Below, piece by piece: positions 1-10,850 of a DNA stretch of 64,000 nucleotides. The notes under the pieces were generated by a model. It was not told where the DNA came from. It was given only the letters and a program-made list of their open reading frames with translations, and ran no database searches. The DNA is from Crocodylus rhombifer. Taxonomy: Eukaryota; Chordata; Crocodylia; Crocodylidae. A program made the position numbers and the translations under genes. Each line of letters starts with the position of its first letter. Position 1 is the first letter of the stretch. Where the stretch lies: assembly GCA_038503035.1 (NCBI GenBank), contig JAVSML010024326.1, forward strand, positions 248,001 to 312,000. The letters are read 5' to 3'.

Positions 1-146
1 GCATTCTAACCTACTCATATCCCCATTGCATCACTTGTTTCTGTCCTGTGGCTCTCTAGCCCTTAACATTCATGTTTTTTACTCCCCCACTTTAATATAA
101 TTTTAAACACATTTGCCTCAAAGGATGACCTAGGGACTGGAATCAT

Positions 147-503
147 AGGGTGTCTATACATGTGCATTGAGGCTGTTCCAACACACTGTTATTACAGCAC
201 TTTGAAGCAGACTCAATTAATTGATTCTGCTGGAGTGTGGTAATTATCATAGTGCAGCAGAATCCAGTGTCATGTGTATCAGCATCCCTATACTGAAAAA
301 TGGCAGGGGGTGTGTGATTTAACTAAAGCTTGTTCAATGAGCTTTAGTTAAAGTGCCCTGCTGCCATTTTTCAGTGCAGGGATGCTGACACACATGATGC
401 TCTGGGCACCTCAATTAGAGCACCTCTCAGAACCACACTAATTACAGAACTCACCCACCCAACCACCCAGAGCATGTGTATAAATGCCCCTAATTGTCAT
501 AGG
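147..503. mobile_element. Foldback MITE with long internal hairpin
   Basis: The outer ends are inverted repeats: AGGGTGTCTATACATGTGC at the left, and at the right a sequence whose reverse complement reads AGGGGCATTTATACACATGC. Between them, 265-307 and 356-404 form long complementary arms (left contains CTGAAAAATGGCAGGG, right contains CCCTGCTGCCATTTTTCAG), with a nested AACTAAAGCTT / AGCTTTAGTT hairpin near the centre. No open frame is present. This is a non-autonomous DNA transposon by structure; the superfamily is unproven because I found no clean target duplication. Confidence 0.6.
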
Positions 504-587
504 GCATGTGTAGATGGAACAGGGGTCCTAGATTGAAGCAGTGAGTTTTTAGACACACCACTTCAATTTAGGGCCAATAAAAACCCT

Positions 588-1010
588 GTGTCATGCACAC
601 TCTCGACTTACCTGCCTCTCCAGCAGTGGGGAGGGGAGGGAGAGCTGCCAGTGGATGGAGTGTCCGTGGGCTGCGGGGGAGGGGGGGTGCTTCCTTCTGC
701 AGCACTAGTGCCCCACCCCATGTGGCACCCACCCACAGGCACCCAACTTGGGCACTGCAGCCCTGGAGGGAAGCACCAGGCCCCTGTGCAGCTCAGGCAG
801 GCTCCAAGGGAAAGAAAAAAAAAAAGAAAGATCAGGATCATCACTTTTCTTGGGCAGAGCCTGCTTTCCCTGGCTTCTGCCAGGCTGCCTGCAGGGCTTC
901 CTGCAGAGGCATGGAGCTGCATGGAGCCCGATCCTTCACTTTGCAGCTGTAGGGGCAGCAAATGTAGCAAAAACCCCAGTTTTTCTTTTTTAACACACAC
1001 ACACACACAC
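588..1010. repeat. GC-rich dispersed repeat with A-tract and CA microsatellite
   Basis: A GC-rich stretch carries a purine tract near 811-826 and ends in a (CA)n(TA)n run at about 993-1019. Blocks such as AAGCACCAGG...CTGCAGCTCAGG followed by an A-rich tract and 'cagagcct' recur near 26480-26660, so this looks like a dispersed repeat. Overlapping frames on both strands have low-complexity composition and no recognisable domain. I cannot name the family. Confidence 0.35.
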
Positions 1011-1180
1011 ATATATAAAAAATAGATATGCATTCCCTTCCCTTCCACAATTATTTCTGGCTTTTCTTTCTCTCCCTCTCTCTTCCCTATAGACAAGGTT
1101 AAGCAAGCTCAGCCTTAGGATAAGCTTTAACATTTTTATTTTGGTAGCAAGTTTTTGGTTTTGGATATCCACTGTTTTAT

Positions 1181-1553
1181 AGTTTCATAGTTTCATAGTT
1201 TCTAGGGTCGGAAGGGACCTGAGTAGATCATCTAGTCCGACCCCCCGCCATGGCAGGAAACAATACTGGGGTCAAACAACCCCAGCAAGATGTTCATCTA
1301 ACCTTCTCTTAAAATCCCCCAGGGTAGGAGCCAGGACCACCTCTCTTGGAAGTTGGTTCCAGATCCTAGCCGCCCTGACCGTGAAGTAGCGCTTCCTGAT
1401 ATCTAGCCTAAACCTCCCCTCTGCCAGCTTGTGACCATTATTCCTGGTCACTCCTGGCAGTGCACAGGGGGACAGTGACTCCCCCAATGCCTGCTGATCC
1501 CCCCTGACTAGTTTATAACAGGCCACTAGATCCCCCCTCAGCCTTCTCTTTTT
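1181..1553 (-). mobile_element. CR1 LINE, 3' end (5'-truncated)
   Basis: Read on the minus strand, this ends with a CR1 tail: '...GATGATCTACTCAGGTCCC' followed by short repeats of the TATGAAAC type (plus strand 1181-1205). The minus frame at about 1272-1553 encodes the CR1 ORF2 C-terminus, with KRRLRGDLVACYKLVRG, then RFRLDIRKRYFTVRAARIWN, then LPREVVLAPTLGDFKRRL and a stop. Reverse transcriptase and endonuclease are missing, the usual 5' truncation of CR1. Confidence 0.93.
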
Positions 1554-1640
1554 ATATTGTATTATTATTAGGTTTGTATTGATTCTGACTGTTGTATATT
1601 GTATTATTATCATTTTTGTATTGATTGTTATTGTTTCATA
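1553..1640. repeat. 42-bp imperfect tandem repeat, two copies
   Basis: The block starting TATATTGTATTATTAT at 1553 recurs at 1595, giving a 42-bp period with both units continuing into TTTGTATTGATT. It directly abuts the truncated 5' edge of the adjoining CR1. Confidence 0.7.
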
Positions 1641-1707
1641 TGGATTTTGTATGGTTTTGGCCTGTGTTTGTGAGTGAACCAAAGTATTATCAAGTTTCCA
1701 TTTTGTA

Positions 1708-2827
1708 TGTCAAGCCTTCACCTTGGGCATCCACTGTGTTGCAACTGTCTGAGTCATATACCCCTCCCATGTAAATTGGTTCCCAGGTGAATAAGAGTGA
1801 TTGGGAATGATTGAAATACAATGGTAGCAGGCCTCTACTGAATGGCCTGTAAGGACTGGGCCATCACCTTGCAATGATTCATCCAGGAACCATGGACCTC
1901 ACCCAGGAATAGAGACAAGAACCCAGCATTTGAAAGACAAAAGACCCTGCAGAACCAGCTACTATACCATTGTACCCTACCATTACAGACACCCAAAAGT
2001 GCGTATCTCTGCATGGACCACACATGCTGAGTATGCCAGGGGCTTACCCTTGCCTGGGCATGCCTCCTGTCACACAAGGGTCACACAAGGTCTGCCCCTA
2101 TAAAAAGAGGCAGTGAAGTCAGACCTAATGGGATGCCCTCTTCATCTGGACCAGCACCACACCACACCACCTATCCACCCAGAGGCCCTAACAGTGACCC
2201 GCCTCTGGACAACACCTACTAGACAAGGACCCCTTTCCAGCCTGGATAGGTAGCTATCACCCCTCACCCCCTCTTCAACCAAGGACTTGGACTCTGCTTC
2301 TCTTCCCTACCTGGACTCCAGCCCTTCCACTGAGTCTCTCCTGCTGTCATTGTGACTGCTTGTGTGTGTATGCATGTGTGTGAACCAATAACTTCATGGG
2401 GCTGTGTAGTGTGTTGTCTGTGGAATAAAACTGTTATTTGGACCCCTAAGTTGGGTTTTGCTTTACTATGGTTTGGTCCTGCTCCAATCTCTGCTCCTCG
2501 CACCTCTAACTTCTTTGTCATTTCTCCCTCTCCTGCTTCTGATTCACTACCACCTCCAATACCTGTCCTGAGCTCCTCTCTGCCTCCAAACCCCCTGTTT
2601 CTTTGCCACTGTCTTATCCCCACTGCCTTTTCCTTTTCCCCTGAGCAACCAGGTTTCTGCCTCAGTTTCTTTCCTGGCTGTCTCCTCCTTACCACCACTT
2701 ATCTGCCCCTCCCAATATCTTAGCTGTTTGCCTCAGTTACCAGCCCCACTCTACCTTAAGTAAACTCAAGCCTCAGTTCCTCAGCCAGCTTCTCTGTAGT
2801 CCACTGGTTCTATTCCTGGTTCTGACA
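1708..2827 (+). mobile_element. LTR-like unit, forward orientation (probable solo LTR)
   Basis: The segment begins TGTCAAGCC and ends TTCTGACA, giving TGTCA...TGACA terminal inverted repeats. It contains a good TATA box (CCCTATAAAAAGAGGCAG, about 2097-2114) and, about 320 bp later, GTGGAATAAAAC with an AATAAA polyadenylation signal (2422-2433). That order fits U3-R-U5. No gag or pol sequence is next to it. I could not find a convincing target duplication, so the boundaries are tentative. Confidence 0.5.
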
Positions 2828-3934
2828 ACTTTCACTCTCTACACTTTAACTCTCTGTTTTGCACCTGAACCTTCTCCCAGGTATCCCAAGCACACACATA
2901 CACACTGTACCATCCAAGTTAAGAACTTACCTATGTGTATGTGTAGGTGGGTTGTAAGTGTGTGAACTGGTGAGTGTGTGTGTGTATATATATATGAATT
3001 GTGTGCATGATATATGAATTAGTGATCTGTGTCTAACTTTTGGGGTGTATAGTGTATGTGCTTGAATTTGTGATAGGTATGCATGTGCCTAGGATGGTTT
3101 GGATGTGTATGTGCCTGAGGTGGTAGTGTGTGTGTATATATGCACCTAATTGATTTATGTGTTTGTATNNNNNNNNNNCTCCACTATAATTATAATCAAT
3201 GCCTTGTTCTTGGGAGATAAAAATGGAAAATGGGAAGCAGGAAAAGGAAAATGTTAAATTGCCTTTTTTGTAAGGCTTTTATGTGTTTAAAGAACTTACA
3301 TGTTTAACTAGTGGCAAATATCCTTAACACTGCCTAAGCTCTAAGGATCCTTTGGGGTAAACATCGTGAAAGCTGTAATTTTGGAACAATCATCTATTTT
3401 CTGTTTAATGGAGGTTTGCTTTCCTCAAAATGTTTTGCGCATAAATGGAAATATTTGTTCAAAGTTATAATTGTCAAACAGCTTGTTCTGTTTGCAATTG
3501 ACTTGAAAGACAGAGCCCTTTCTGTCACAAGAGTATAGAGAGAATCACAGGTAAGGTCACCTGCGAGGAGGGTCAGGTGGCCAGTGGGAGTCTGTACCAG
3601 GTATGAAGTGTCTAGACTCTGGCAGAAGAAGTATACGTAACAGAATGTAACATCTATATGAATTAGTTCCCTTTGATTATACAGTTGGAAAATAAATCAT
3701 TATAACTTATCCTCCTATGGAACGGGATTGGGAAAAATTTTAAGTGAACTGGATAGGTGATGAAACTAAATATAAGATATGTCATTTTTATATGTGAGGA
3801 ACTAATCCTTTTGTGACAGTGACTGGCAGTTATTCAAATTTGGATTATTATTTTGTTTCTACATGAAATTAGTTGATGGATCACAGTTCTTCAGTGCTAC
3901 AACAAAGCAGCTTGTGGCAGGTCACTAGAACAGG
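2828..3934. other. No gene seen; TG-rich simple sequence and assembly gap
   Basis: This holds TG/TA-rich simple sequence at about 2936-3168, a 10-base N gap at 3169-3178, then AT-rich sequence in which I recognise no element or coding region. Confidence 0.6.
3169..3178. other. Assembly gap (10 N)
   Basis: Ten N characters of unknown true length, directly after a TG-rich simple-sequence tract. Confidence 0.99.
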
Positions 3935-4245
3935 CTGTTTGGTAGGGCTGTGTGAGGCTTCAGACCGCACTTCAGATCTGGGACCTCTTCGGACACTGAA
4001 CCAGCATGCCTGGATTGAAGGACTGGCTTATTCAGGCATCTCAAAGTGGTTCGGAGCTTCCAAAACACTTCAGAAAAGCTTCAGATGCTTCGGAGGGCTA
4101 AAGTGAAAGTTAGAAGAGGGAGAGGGAGCAGGGGAGTGAGAGGGAGCATCAGGGGGAAACTGACATGTCTAGGCGGTCAGTGAAAATGATTTCTCTGTGC
4201 CTGCCTTTCCAGTGACAGTGTCTGGGGGAAAGGACCTAGAAACAG

Positions 4246-4254
4246 CATAAAAGG
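4246..4254 (+). promoter_or_regulatory. Probable TATA box of hAT copy A
   Basis: CATAAAAGG lies about 300 bp inside the 5' terminal repeat. The corresponding position of the inverted copy (14495-14501, minus) is GTATAAAAG with the same flanking sequence (CCTAGAAACAG... / ACATAGAAAAAG...). Shared position between copies supports a transposase promoter; no expression evidence is available. Confidence 0.55.
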
Positions 4255-4913
4255 TTCTGTTTGCAGGTGTGCTGTGCCTTCTGTAAGCTTGTTCTGTCTC
4301 AGGAAATGTACCCTAGCAGACAGGCAGCTTGGCCTGGCTTGCTTTAGTCAGTAGTTGAACTTTGCCTGCTCCTTTTTGTTGTTAGAAAGGATTGGGTTGC
4401 ATTTAGCTTAGCATCTATTAGTACTATTCAATTAATTTCTTCTAATTTATAGTTGCTCTTTTTTATTGTTGTAAACTTTGAAAAAGAAAGCTGTGTTTTC
4501 CTTGCCAGTATGATCCATAACTGTGCAGGGAGATACACAGATTGCATGTATGCACACACACATAATACAGAAGAAAAATCAAATATTCATAGGAGAAGAC
4601 AGGCAGACTGACAGCACACAATTTTTACATAGTGCTTAACACTTCCTATTACTCAAGCAAACAATCATAGAAGAGTCCAGTGCATGCATACAACAGAGGG
4701 AATAAAACACACAACACAAAAGAAGTGACACACACACACAGACCTTTTTCAGCACAGGAAAGATTAATATAAAGTGTGCTGGAAAAGCAGGTACCAGGTC
4801 TTCTGGTGGGGAGGGAGAGGGAGTAGGGGGAGAGCTAAAGCTGCAAGCTGCACCCCCAAACGTTCCTCTTCCCAAGCAGCCATGACATAAATGCTGCCAG
4901 TGGAAGCAAGGAG

Positions 4914-5841
4914 GTGAAAGCACTTTCTGCCCCTGACATCCCTGCACCTATACCACCTTCCCTCAGTCCAAAAGTAGGCACCAGCAGTGGTATCACTGTC
5001 TCCATTGCAATGTCATCTCTCAGCGTGGGCCTCCCACTGCCAGAGGAGGAGCTGGAGCTGGAACTAGGGATGCTGAGTGCGCTGGCTCAAGCAATTCTGG
5101 GGACTGAGGGGGAATCAGAGTTTGTGCACCACACCCCTCAAATTTCCCCTAGACCCAGGTCTCCTCCAGACGTGCAGGCACTGGGAAGGTGGCTGAAGAA
5201 GAGCATCAGGAGATGGCTGGATCCCTTGAAGTCCAGTACAGCACACATGATGACGGGCATGTGCAACCTCAGGGTGAAGGGGAGCATCTGCACTGGCAGC
5301 ACCAAAACCCTTGATCGCTGGATGCAGCTGCTGGTCAACAAAGTCAGGGAGGCTGAAGTGCAAAGGCAAGGGGATGTGGAAGAGGGGGATTCACTTTCCC
5401 GGGCCAGCACTCCCAGAACCAGTGCCGGTGCCAGCACCAGCACCAGCACCAGCACCAGCACCAGAAAGTCTCCTCCATGCCAGCCACTGCCAATGTGGGC
5501 CATGGGCATGGCTTCAACGCTGGGGTCCAAACGCGCCAGACCCCAGCCTCGAGCAGGTAGTGCCTACCTATCTCACTGAGGATGTAGAGCCACTGGACTG
5601 TGACCCTTTGCCCTAATGGGCAAACCACAGGCAGATGTGGCAGGATCTGGACACTGTTGCCCAGCAACACCCATCCTGTCCACCAACCAGTGTTCCAAGC
5701 GAAAGGGGGTTTAGCACTACTGGGGATGTTGTGATACCCCAACACAACTCCTTGGATCCTGCTTTGGTGGAGCAGCTGGTGTTCCTAAAGGTCATCCTCA
5801 TGCTGCGGGGTTTCCTCAAGCTCCACCTGAAGACAGACTGA
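4914..5841 (+). pseudogene. hAT transposase C-terminal region, decayed
   Basis: An open frame of 221 codons (4914-5579) includes GRWLKKSIRRWLDPLKSS and DRWMQLLVNKVREAEVQRQG, which also occur in the reverse-strand copy at 11033-10850. It is followed by a serine/threonine stretch from a hexanucleotide repeat. After stops and a frame change, 5635-5841 encodes CPPTSVPSERGFSTTGDV and LDPALVEQLVFLKVIL, the hATC dimerisation domain that closes hAT transposases. The BED zinc finger and catalytic residues are absent, so the protein cannot act alone. Confidence 0.82.
5427..5464 (+). repeat. Hexanucleotide repeat (ACCAGC)n inside transposase frame
   Basis: About five to six copies of ACCAGC lie in frame and encode alternating Ser-Thr. 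The equivalent segment of copy B is lost beyond its CR1 junction, so whether the expansion is old or specific to copy A cannot be told. Confidence 0.85.
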
Positions 5842-6420
5842 GTACCACCTTCCTCACTCCATCTGCACCAATTTTCTTTTTTGCATTTTTTAAAAGCTGA
5901 GTAAGGCCCCACTCTCAGTTGGAGGTGGCACTAACTGCATCACCAGCCAGCAGGGGAAGAACATGTCCCAGCTGAGCTCATTCCCCTGCCAGGATGAACT
6001 TGGAGGTATGGGATTGGGGCTATGGGGAAGGAGGAGGCCCCAGGTCCTGGGCATGACCGCTAAAATTGAATTCTGCCAGGGTAGAGAGGCCTGGTGGGAC
6101 TGCTGGTAATGCAGCAGCCCTGTAAATACCATGACCAGTGATCCCTGCTGAAAGGTGGGTAGGAGGCACCATAACCTCCAGCTAATGCACACACGCACAT
6201 AGTCCTGGCTGGGGAATGCTGAGACCTGTCATGGCTTTTACAGGCCTGACACTTGCTGGTTGTAGTGCAGTTGTGAGGCTCCCAGTGAGATCAGCTTAGC
6301 TGCCTGGGATGCCAGCTTTTGTGCTGAAAACCCCTTTGTCAGGTTAGGAAGTACCTGCAGTTGGTCCTGATGGAAGGAATAGTAAAGAAGCCAGAGGCTG
6401 TTCTGGTCTGCAAGATGGCA

Positions 6421-7219
6421 AGAATGCAGCAAGAAAGCCAGTCAGTGAAAATGGAAGTGGAGGTGTCAGGGGGTGAGGGACAGGTGGGGTTGGGGAAGAA
6501 AGGGGGATGTAGCAGTGCAGGTAAAAGTGCAGAGGTTCCTGGGGTGTCAGATGTCTGGCAGGTTGCAGTGTGCCAGAATTCCACAGTGTATATTGAGTCC
6601 ATGAGTTTCTGTACCTACTACCTAGGAGGCTGATGAAGTGCAGTTCATAGACCTAGCTCTTAAAACTGGTTTGCATTGTAATTTTTTCCCTATCAGAATC
6701 AGGCCTGAGATACTGGAGGCAGAGTGTTTTTTTGGTGAACATTGTACCCCTACAGGTAGTTGGGTTTTGTTGTTTTTGATAGATTCTGGTGTGCAGTTTG
6801 TGGATGTACTGGAGATAGTTGGCAGGTTTTGTAAGACGGCTTTAATTCCAGTGATGAGGTTAGGTGCTTGTTTGAATGTACAAACCACTTTTCAGAGCTG
6901 GAGGAAAGCTTCAGACAGAGGGGGGCATGATTCCAAGGTGAGCAAGATCACCCAGACCGTTGGGGAGATGCTTGCTTTAGATAGCCAGTTCTCTTCCGTA
7001 GTTGAACAGCCAGGGTTCAGGCAGTTCATAGCACTAAATATACACAGTGGAATTCTGGCACACACTGTGACCTGCTGGACATCTGACACCCCAGGCACCT
7101 CTGCACTTTTACCTGTGCTGCTACATCCGCCTTTCCCCCATACCCCTCACTCCAGGTTGTCCCTCACCCCCTGACGCCTCCATTTCCATTTTCACTGACT
7201 GGCTTTCTTGTCTGCATTG
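6421..7219. repeat. Inverted repeat, arms about 175-180 bp, spacer about 440 bp
   Basis: The left arm (6421-6594) and right arm (7037-7219) are reverse complements at high identity; both contain CAGTGTATATT / AATATACACAGTGG, GTGTCAGATGTC / GACATCTGACACCCCAGG and AGAAAGCCAGTCAGTGAAAA (or its complement). Near the right arm, 6897-7030 encodes a transposase piece. The structure probably arose by inverted duplication within the hAT cluster. Confidence 0.85.
6897..7030 (+). pseudogene. hAT transposase fragment between BED finger and catalytic core
   Basis: The plus-strand frame reads ITQTVGEMLALDSQFSSV then VEQPGFRQF. The reverse-strand copy B has the same segment as ITQTTGEMVALDSQPISL then VQEPGFKW at about 13000-12890. 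This is the conserved 'ITxxxGEMxALDxQPxSxVExxGF' segment of BED-type hAT transposases. It is a stranded fragment in the opposite orientation to copy B. Confidence 0.78.
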
Positions 7220-7224
7220 TGGGG

Positions 7225-9425
7225 CAGACTGAAGTGCTCTGGGTTAGAATACAAGGGGGTCGGGGGGGGAAAGGGACTTAATGGTGGGTGTCTACTACAG
7301 ACCACCCAACTAGGGGGAAGAGCTGGACTGGGAATTCTCAGGTCAGCTCACAGAGGCAGTTAATTCAAGGGACGTGGTCATCATGAGTGACCTAAACTAC
7401 TCAGACATCTGCTGGCAGGAGCAGTCAGCTAGGTCTGACCACTCACGTAGGTTCCTAGCTGAGATATAGGACCTCTACCTAACACTGGAGGTGCATGGTC
7501 CCACCAGGGGGAATGTCTTGCTGGACCTGGTTCTGGCCACAGGCAATGATCTGGTGAGGGGACTGTGGGTTCTTGACTACCTGGGTGATAGTGATCATTG
7601 CCTACTGGAATTCACCATCCAGTGCAAAGTGCCAAAGGCCTGCAGCAAGGCAGCAGTCCTTCATTTCAGGACGGCCGATTTCAATGAGTTAAGGAGGCTA
7701 GTTTGGGAAGCACTGAGGCCCTGGAAGGGAGGGGAGTTGGGAGTCCAAGATGAGTAGTCGTTCCTTAAGAAGATGATACTCTGAGCCCAAAGGGTGACAG
7801 TCCCAATGTGAGTCAGAGTGGGAAAGAGTGCTCAAGAGCCCCCATTGTTCACCAAAGGCATTCAGGACTGTCTGAAAGCTCAAAAAGAGGCATACACCTG
7901 ATGGAAGGGACGGGCCATCACCAAGGAGAATTATACCTCCATTGCTTGAGACTGTAAGGGGGCTGTTAGGAAGACTCAGATGGAGACAGAACTGGGACTA
8001 GTCACCTGGATGACAGACAAGAAGAAGTCATTTTTAAAATACATAGGGAGTAAAAAGAAGGCACCGGATAACATGGGGCCCCTGCAGAACACGCTTGGCA
8101 ATCTGGTTGCACCAGATGATAAAGCTGACCTCATTTGTTGCCTCCATATTTCTGAGCACCGGGATCCTGGATGAACTCAGGATCAGGCCCAGGATCAGAG
8201 AGGACCTGGTCAGGGTGGACTGGACATCTTCAAATCAGCAGATCCAGATTATCTCTACCCAAGGGTGCTGAGGGAATTGGCCAAGGCTATTGTTGGACTC
8301 CTGGAACAGCTCACTGAGCACTTATGTTGCTCTGGTGAAGTGTCAGAGAATTGGAAAAGGACCAATGTAGTCCCCATTTTCAAAAGGAGGGAGGAAGGAG
8401 TACCCATGAAAGTATAGGCCCGTTAGTCTTACCACAGTCCTGGGGAAGCTCTTTGAGAAAATTATCCAAAAATATCTGTGAGGGACCAGCAGGGGAGATT
8501 ATGCTTAGGGGCAACCAACATGGGTTCATTAGAAGCAGGTCCTGTCAGACCAACCTGCTTGCCTTCTATGACCAGGTCACAAAATCCTTGGAAGCAGGTG
8601 TCGCGGTGGACATAGTCTTTCTGGACTTTAGGAAGACCTTTGACACTATCTGTCACCTCATTCTCACCAAAAAAATTAGGCGACTCTGGCTTCGATGCCT
8701 ACACAGTCAGATGGGTCACAAATTGGCTGGAGGGCTGCACCCAGAGAGTGGTGGTGGAAGGGTCATTTTCGACCTGGAGGGATGTGGGCAGTAGGGTTCT
8801 CCAAGGTTCAGTCCTCTGGCCCACACTGTTCAACATCTTCATCAGCGACTTGGATGAGTGGGTGAAAAGCACCTTGTTCAAGTTTGTGGATGACACTAAG
8901 ATGTGGGGAGAACTGGGCATGTTAGAAGGGAGGGAGAGGCTACAACTAGATCTGGGCAGGTTACAAGAGTGGGTGGATGAGAATGGGATGGGTTTCAATA
9001 CCGAGAAGTGCAAGGTAGTGCACCTGGGAAGGAAGAACCAGCAGCACATCTCCAAGCTAGGGAACTCCCTTCTCATCAGCACAGAGGCAGAAGAGGAAGT
9101 TGGATTCATTATTGATTCCAAGATGAACATGGGCTGCCAATGTGAGGATGTGGTCAGTAATGCCAACTGCACCTCGCCATGCATCCACAGATGCAGCACG
9201 AGCAGGTCCAAGGAGGTGATCCTCCCCCTCTGTGACATTGGTCAGGCCACAATTGGAGTAGTGCATCCAGTTCTGGGCACCACACTTCAGGAGAGATGTG
9301 GACAGCATTGAGAGGGTCCAAAGGAGGGCAACTCACATGATTGGGAGGCACCAGGGCAGGCCCTATGAGGGGAGGCTACAGGACCTGAACTTGTTCAGCC
9401 TCCACAAGAGAAGGCTGAGAGGGGA
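7225..9425 (+). mobile_element. CR1 LINE, ORF2 body (first part, split by an LTR)
   Basis: Forward-strand CR1 ORF2, 5'-truncated within the endonuclease. In order: endonuclease motif MSDLNYSDICW (about 7384-7417); endonuclease end LDLVLATGNDLV...GDSDHCLLEFTI (7491-7757 frame); RT fingers SCQTNLLAFYDQVTKSLEAG and DIVFLDFRKTFDT (about 8530-8650); RT catalytic loop FKFVDDTKMWG (about 8878-8914); thumb region RVQRRATHMIGR and FSLHKRRLRGDV. Stops and frame changes occur throughout, so it is inactive. It continues at 10488 after an LTR insertion. It is inserted in the hAT cluster. Confidence 0.93.
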
Positions 9426-10487
9426 TGTAACAGGTCGCCTGCCCCAGTGCTATCTTCCCTGTTATCAGTGCCCTTGGAGTCCCGTTTAAGTTTTCTTGTG
9501 TTCTGCTCTCTACTCGTCTGCCACGTCTTGATGGAAAATTTTATACTGATGTTTTTGTAAGTGGGAGACTGCCTATCATTTTTGCATGTTGGGGTCCTCT
9601 GTCACCACTGGCCTTTACCCCAGTCTTTCTTTAGCTAGGCCTCCCCATCTAAACCAACCAAATAGGGTTTGACTCCAAGGCTCTAGCTCTTTAGTTGTGG
9701 GGCTCATGGCTCTCCGATCTGGAGCACAGCCCCCCCTGGCCCAGAGACCCATCCATGGGCCCTACAGCCAGGGGGTCACAAGTTCAAAACTGGGCAGCAG
9801 CCCTGGACCTCTACCATTCCAGTTCAAAAAAGGGGAAAAAAAAAAAAAAGGCAGTTGCATCCTGGGTGCACCAGGCCACTCTGGTCTTTTAGGATTGCCC
9901 TCTGTGGCACCAGGTCTGTGCCCTCTCTGTCGCTGGGCCTGTGCATCCCAAACACTGTGCCTGTGTAGGCACAGAGTTCCCATGCTATAGTGGGGCTCGA
10001 ATGAGTCTTTCTCCTTCCTAAGTAGCTTCACCCAAACCTCTGATGTTATTCAATAACTATATATATATATAAACAATCTGTCCATGGGTTATAACCACCA
10101 CCAAAATATGATTAAAGAAGGCAGCACGCCAGCTTACATTCACTCAGGGGATTCATGTTTCTGCTCCCCACTGTTGGCTACCATCCTTCTTCTGGGGTTG
10201 CTGCCACTTCTTGGGGGTCCTTAGTAGTTCCCCTCCTCCAGCCTTGGACTGTTCACCAAGCCTCTCTGTGAAGCTCTTAGATGCACTCCTTCCCCTTTGG
10301 CTGCTGGCCCCTACTGCTGCCCAGCCCATGGTTTTTATAGTTCTGGCCTGCCCACTTCTGGTCACCTGGCTAGCTGGCCCAGCTCAGATTTTAACCCCCC
10401 ACCTTACCAGCACACTGTGCCCAGAAAGTTCTGGTTTCAAAGGGGCCAACCTGCCTTCTGGTAACAGGGCTAGGGTTCCCAGTTACA
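9426..10487 (-). mobile_element. Solo LTR inside CR1, minus orientation, 5-bp target duplication
   Basis: The insertion starts TGTAACAGG and ends CAGTTACA (TG...CA, inverted TGTAAC ends) and is flanked by a perfect GGGGA duplication (9421-9425 and 10488-10492). Removing it restores a continuous CR1 reading AGGCTGAGAGGGGATCTGG. A TATA box on the minus strand (plus TTTTTATAG at 10332-10340) sets orientation. There is no internal retroviral gene, so LTR-LTR recombination is inferred. A 5-bp duplication occurs in several retroviral groups and does not identify one. Confidence 0.87.
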
Positions 10488-10850
10488 GGGGATCTGGTGA
10501 CTGTCTATAAACTTACCAAGGGGGACCAGCAGGGGATAGGAGAGACCCTGTTCCCCCGAACACTACCTGTAGTAACTAGGAATAATGGCCATAAGCTGAC
10601 TGAAAGTAGGTGCAGGCTGGACATCAGGAAGCACTATTTCACAGTCAGGGTGGCTAGGATCTGAAACCAACTTCCAAGGGAAGTAGTGCTTGCTTCTACC
10701 CTGGGGGGGTGGGTCTTCAAAGGGAGGCTAGATAATCACCATGCCAGGTTGTTTGACCCCAGCATTCTTTCCTGTGCATGGCAGGGCATCGGACTTGATG
10801 ATCTGCTCAGGTCTCTTCTGGCCCCACCAAATATGAAACCTCTGCCATTC
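10488..10850 (+). mobile_element. CR1 LINE, 3' part (continuation)
   Basis: Continues the CR1 from 9425 with the ORF2 C-terminus in decayed frame (CRLDIRKHYFTVRVARI, then QLPREVVLASTL) and the CR1 3' UTR GACTTGATGATCTGCTCAGG, ending near ACCAAATATGAAACC. The right flank resumes hAT copy B, so the insertion point is about 10850. Confidence 0.88.

Larger units (their letters stand above)
3943..5880 (+). mobile_element. hAT transposon copy A, internally deleted, forward
   Basis: It starts with the hAT terminal repeat TAGGGCTGTGTGAGGCTTC at 3943. The next 800 bp, including AGAAGAGGGAGAGGGAGCAG, GTGTCTGGGGGAAAGGACC and a TATA box, match the reverse complement of 14843-13470, so this is an inverted copy of element B. 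Relative to B it jumps from the region before the BED finger to the C-terminal part of the transposase, an internal deletion of the BED finger and catalytic core. The exact 3' end is unclear; I stop after the last transposase homology. Confidence 0.8.

Noticed and set aside
588..1096. Overlapping 145- and 162-codon frames on opposite strands
   Set aside because: Low-complexity GC- and A-rich composition, no domain, and frames open on both strands as expected in GC-rich repeats.
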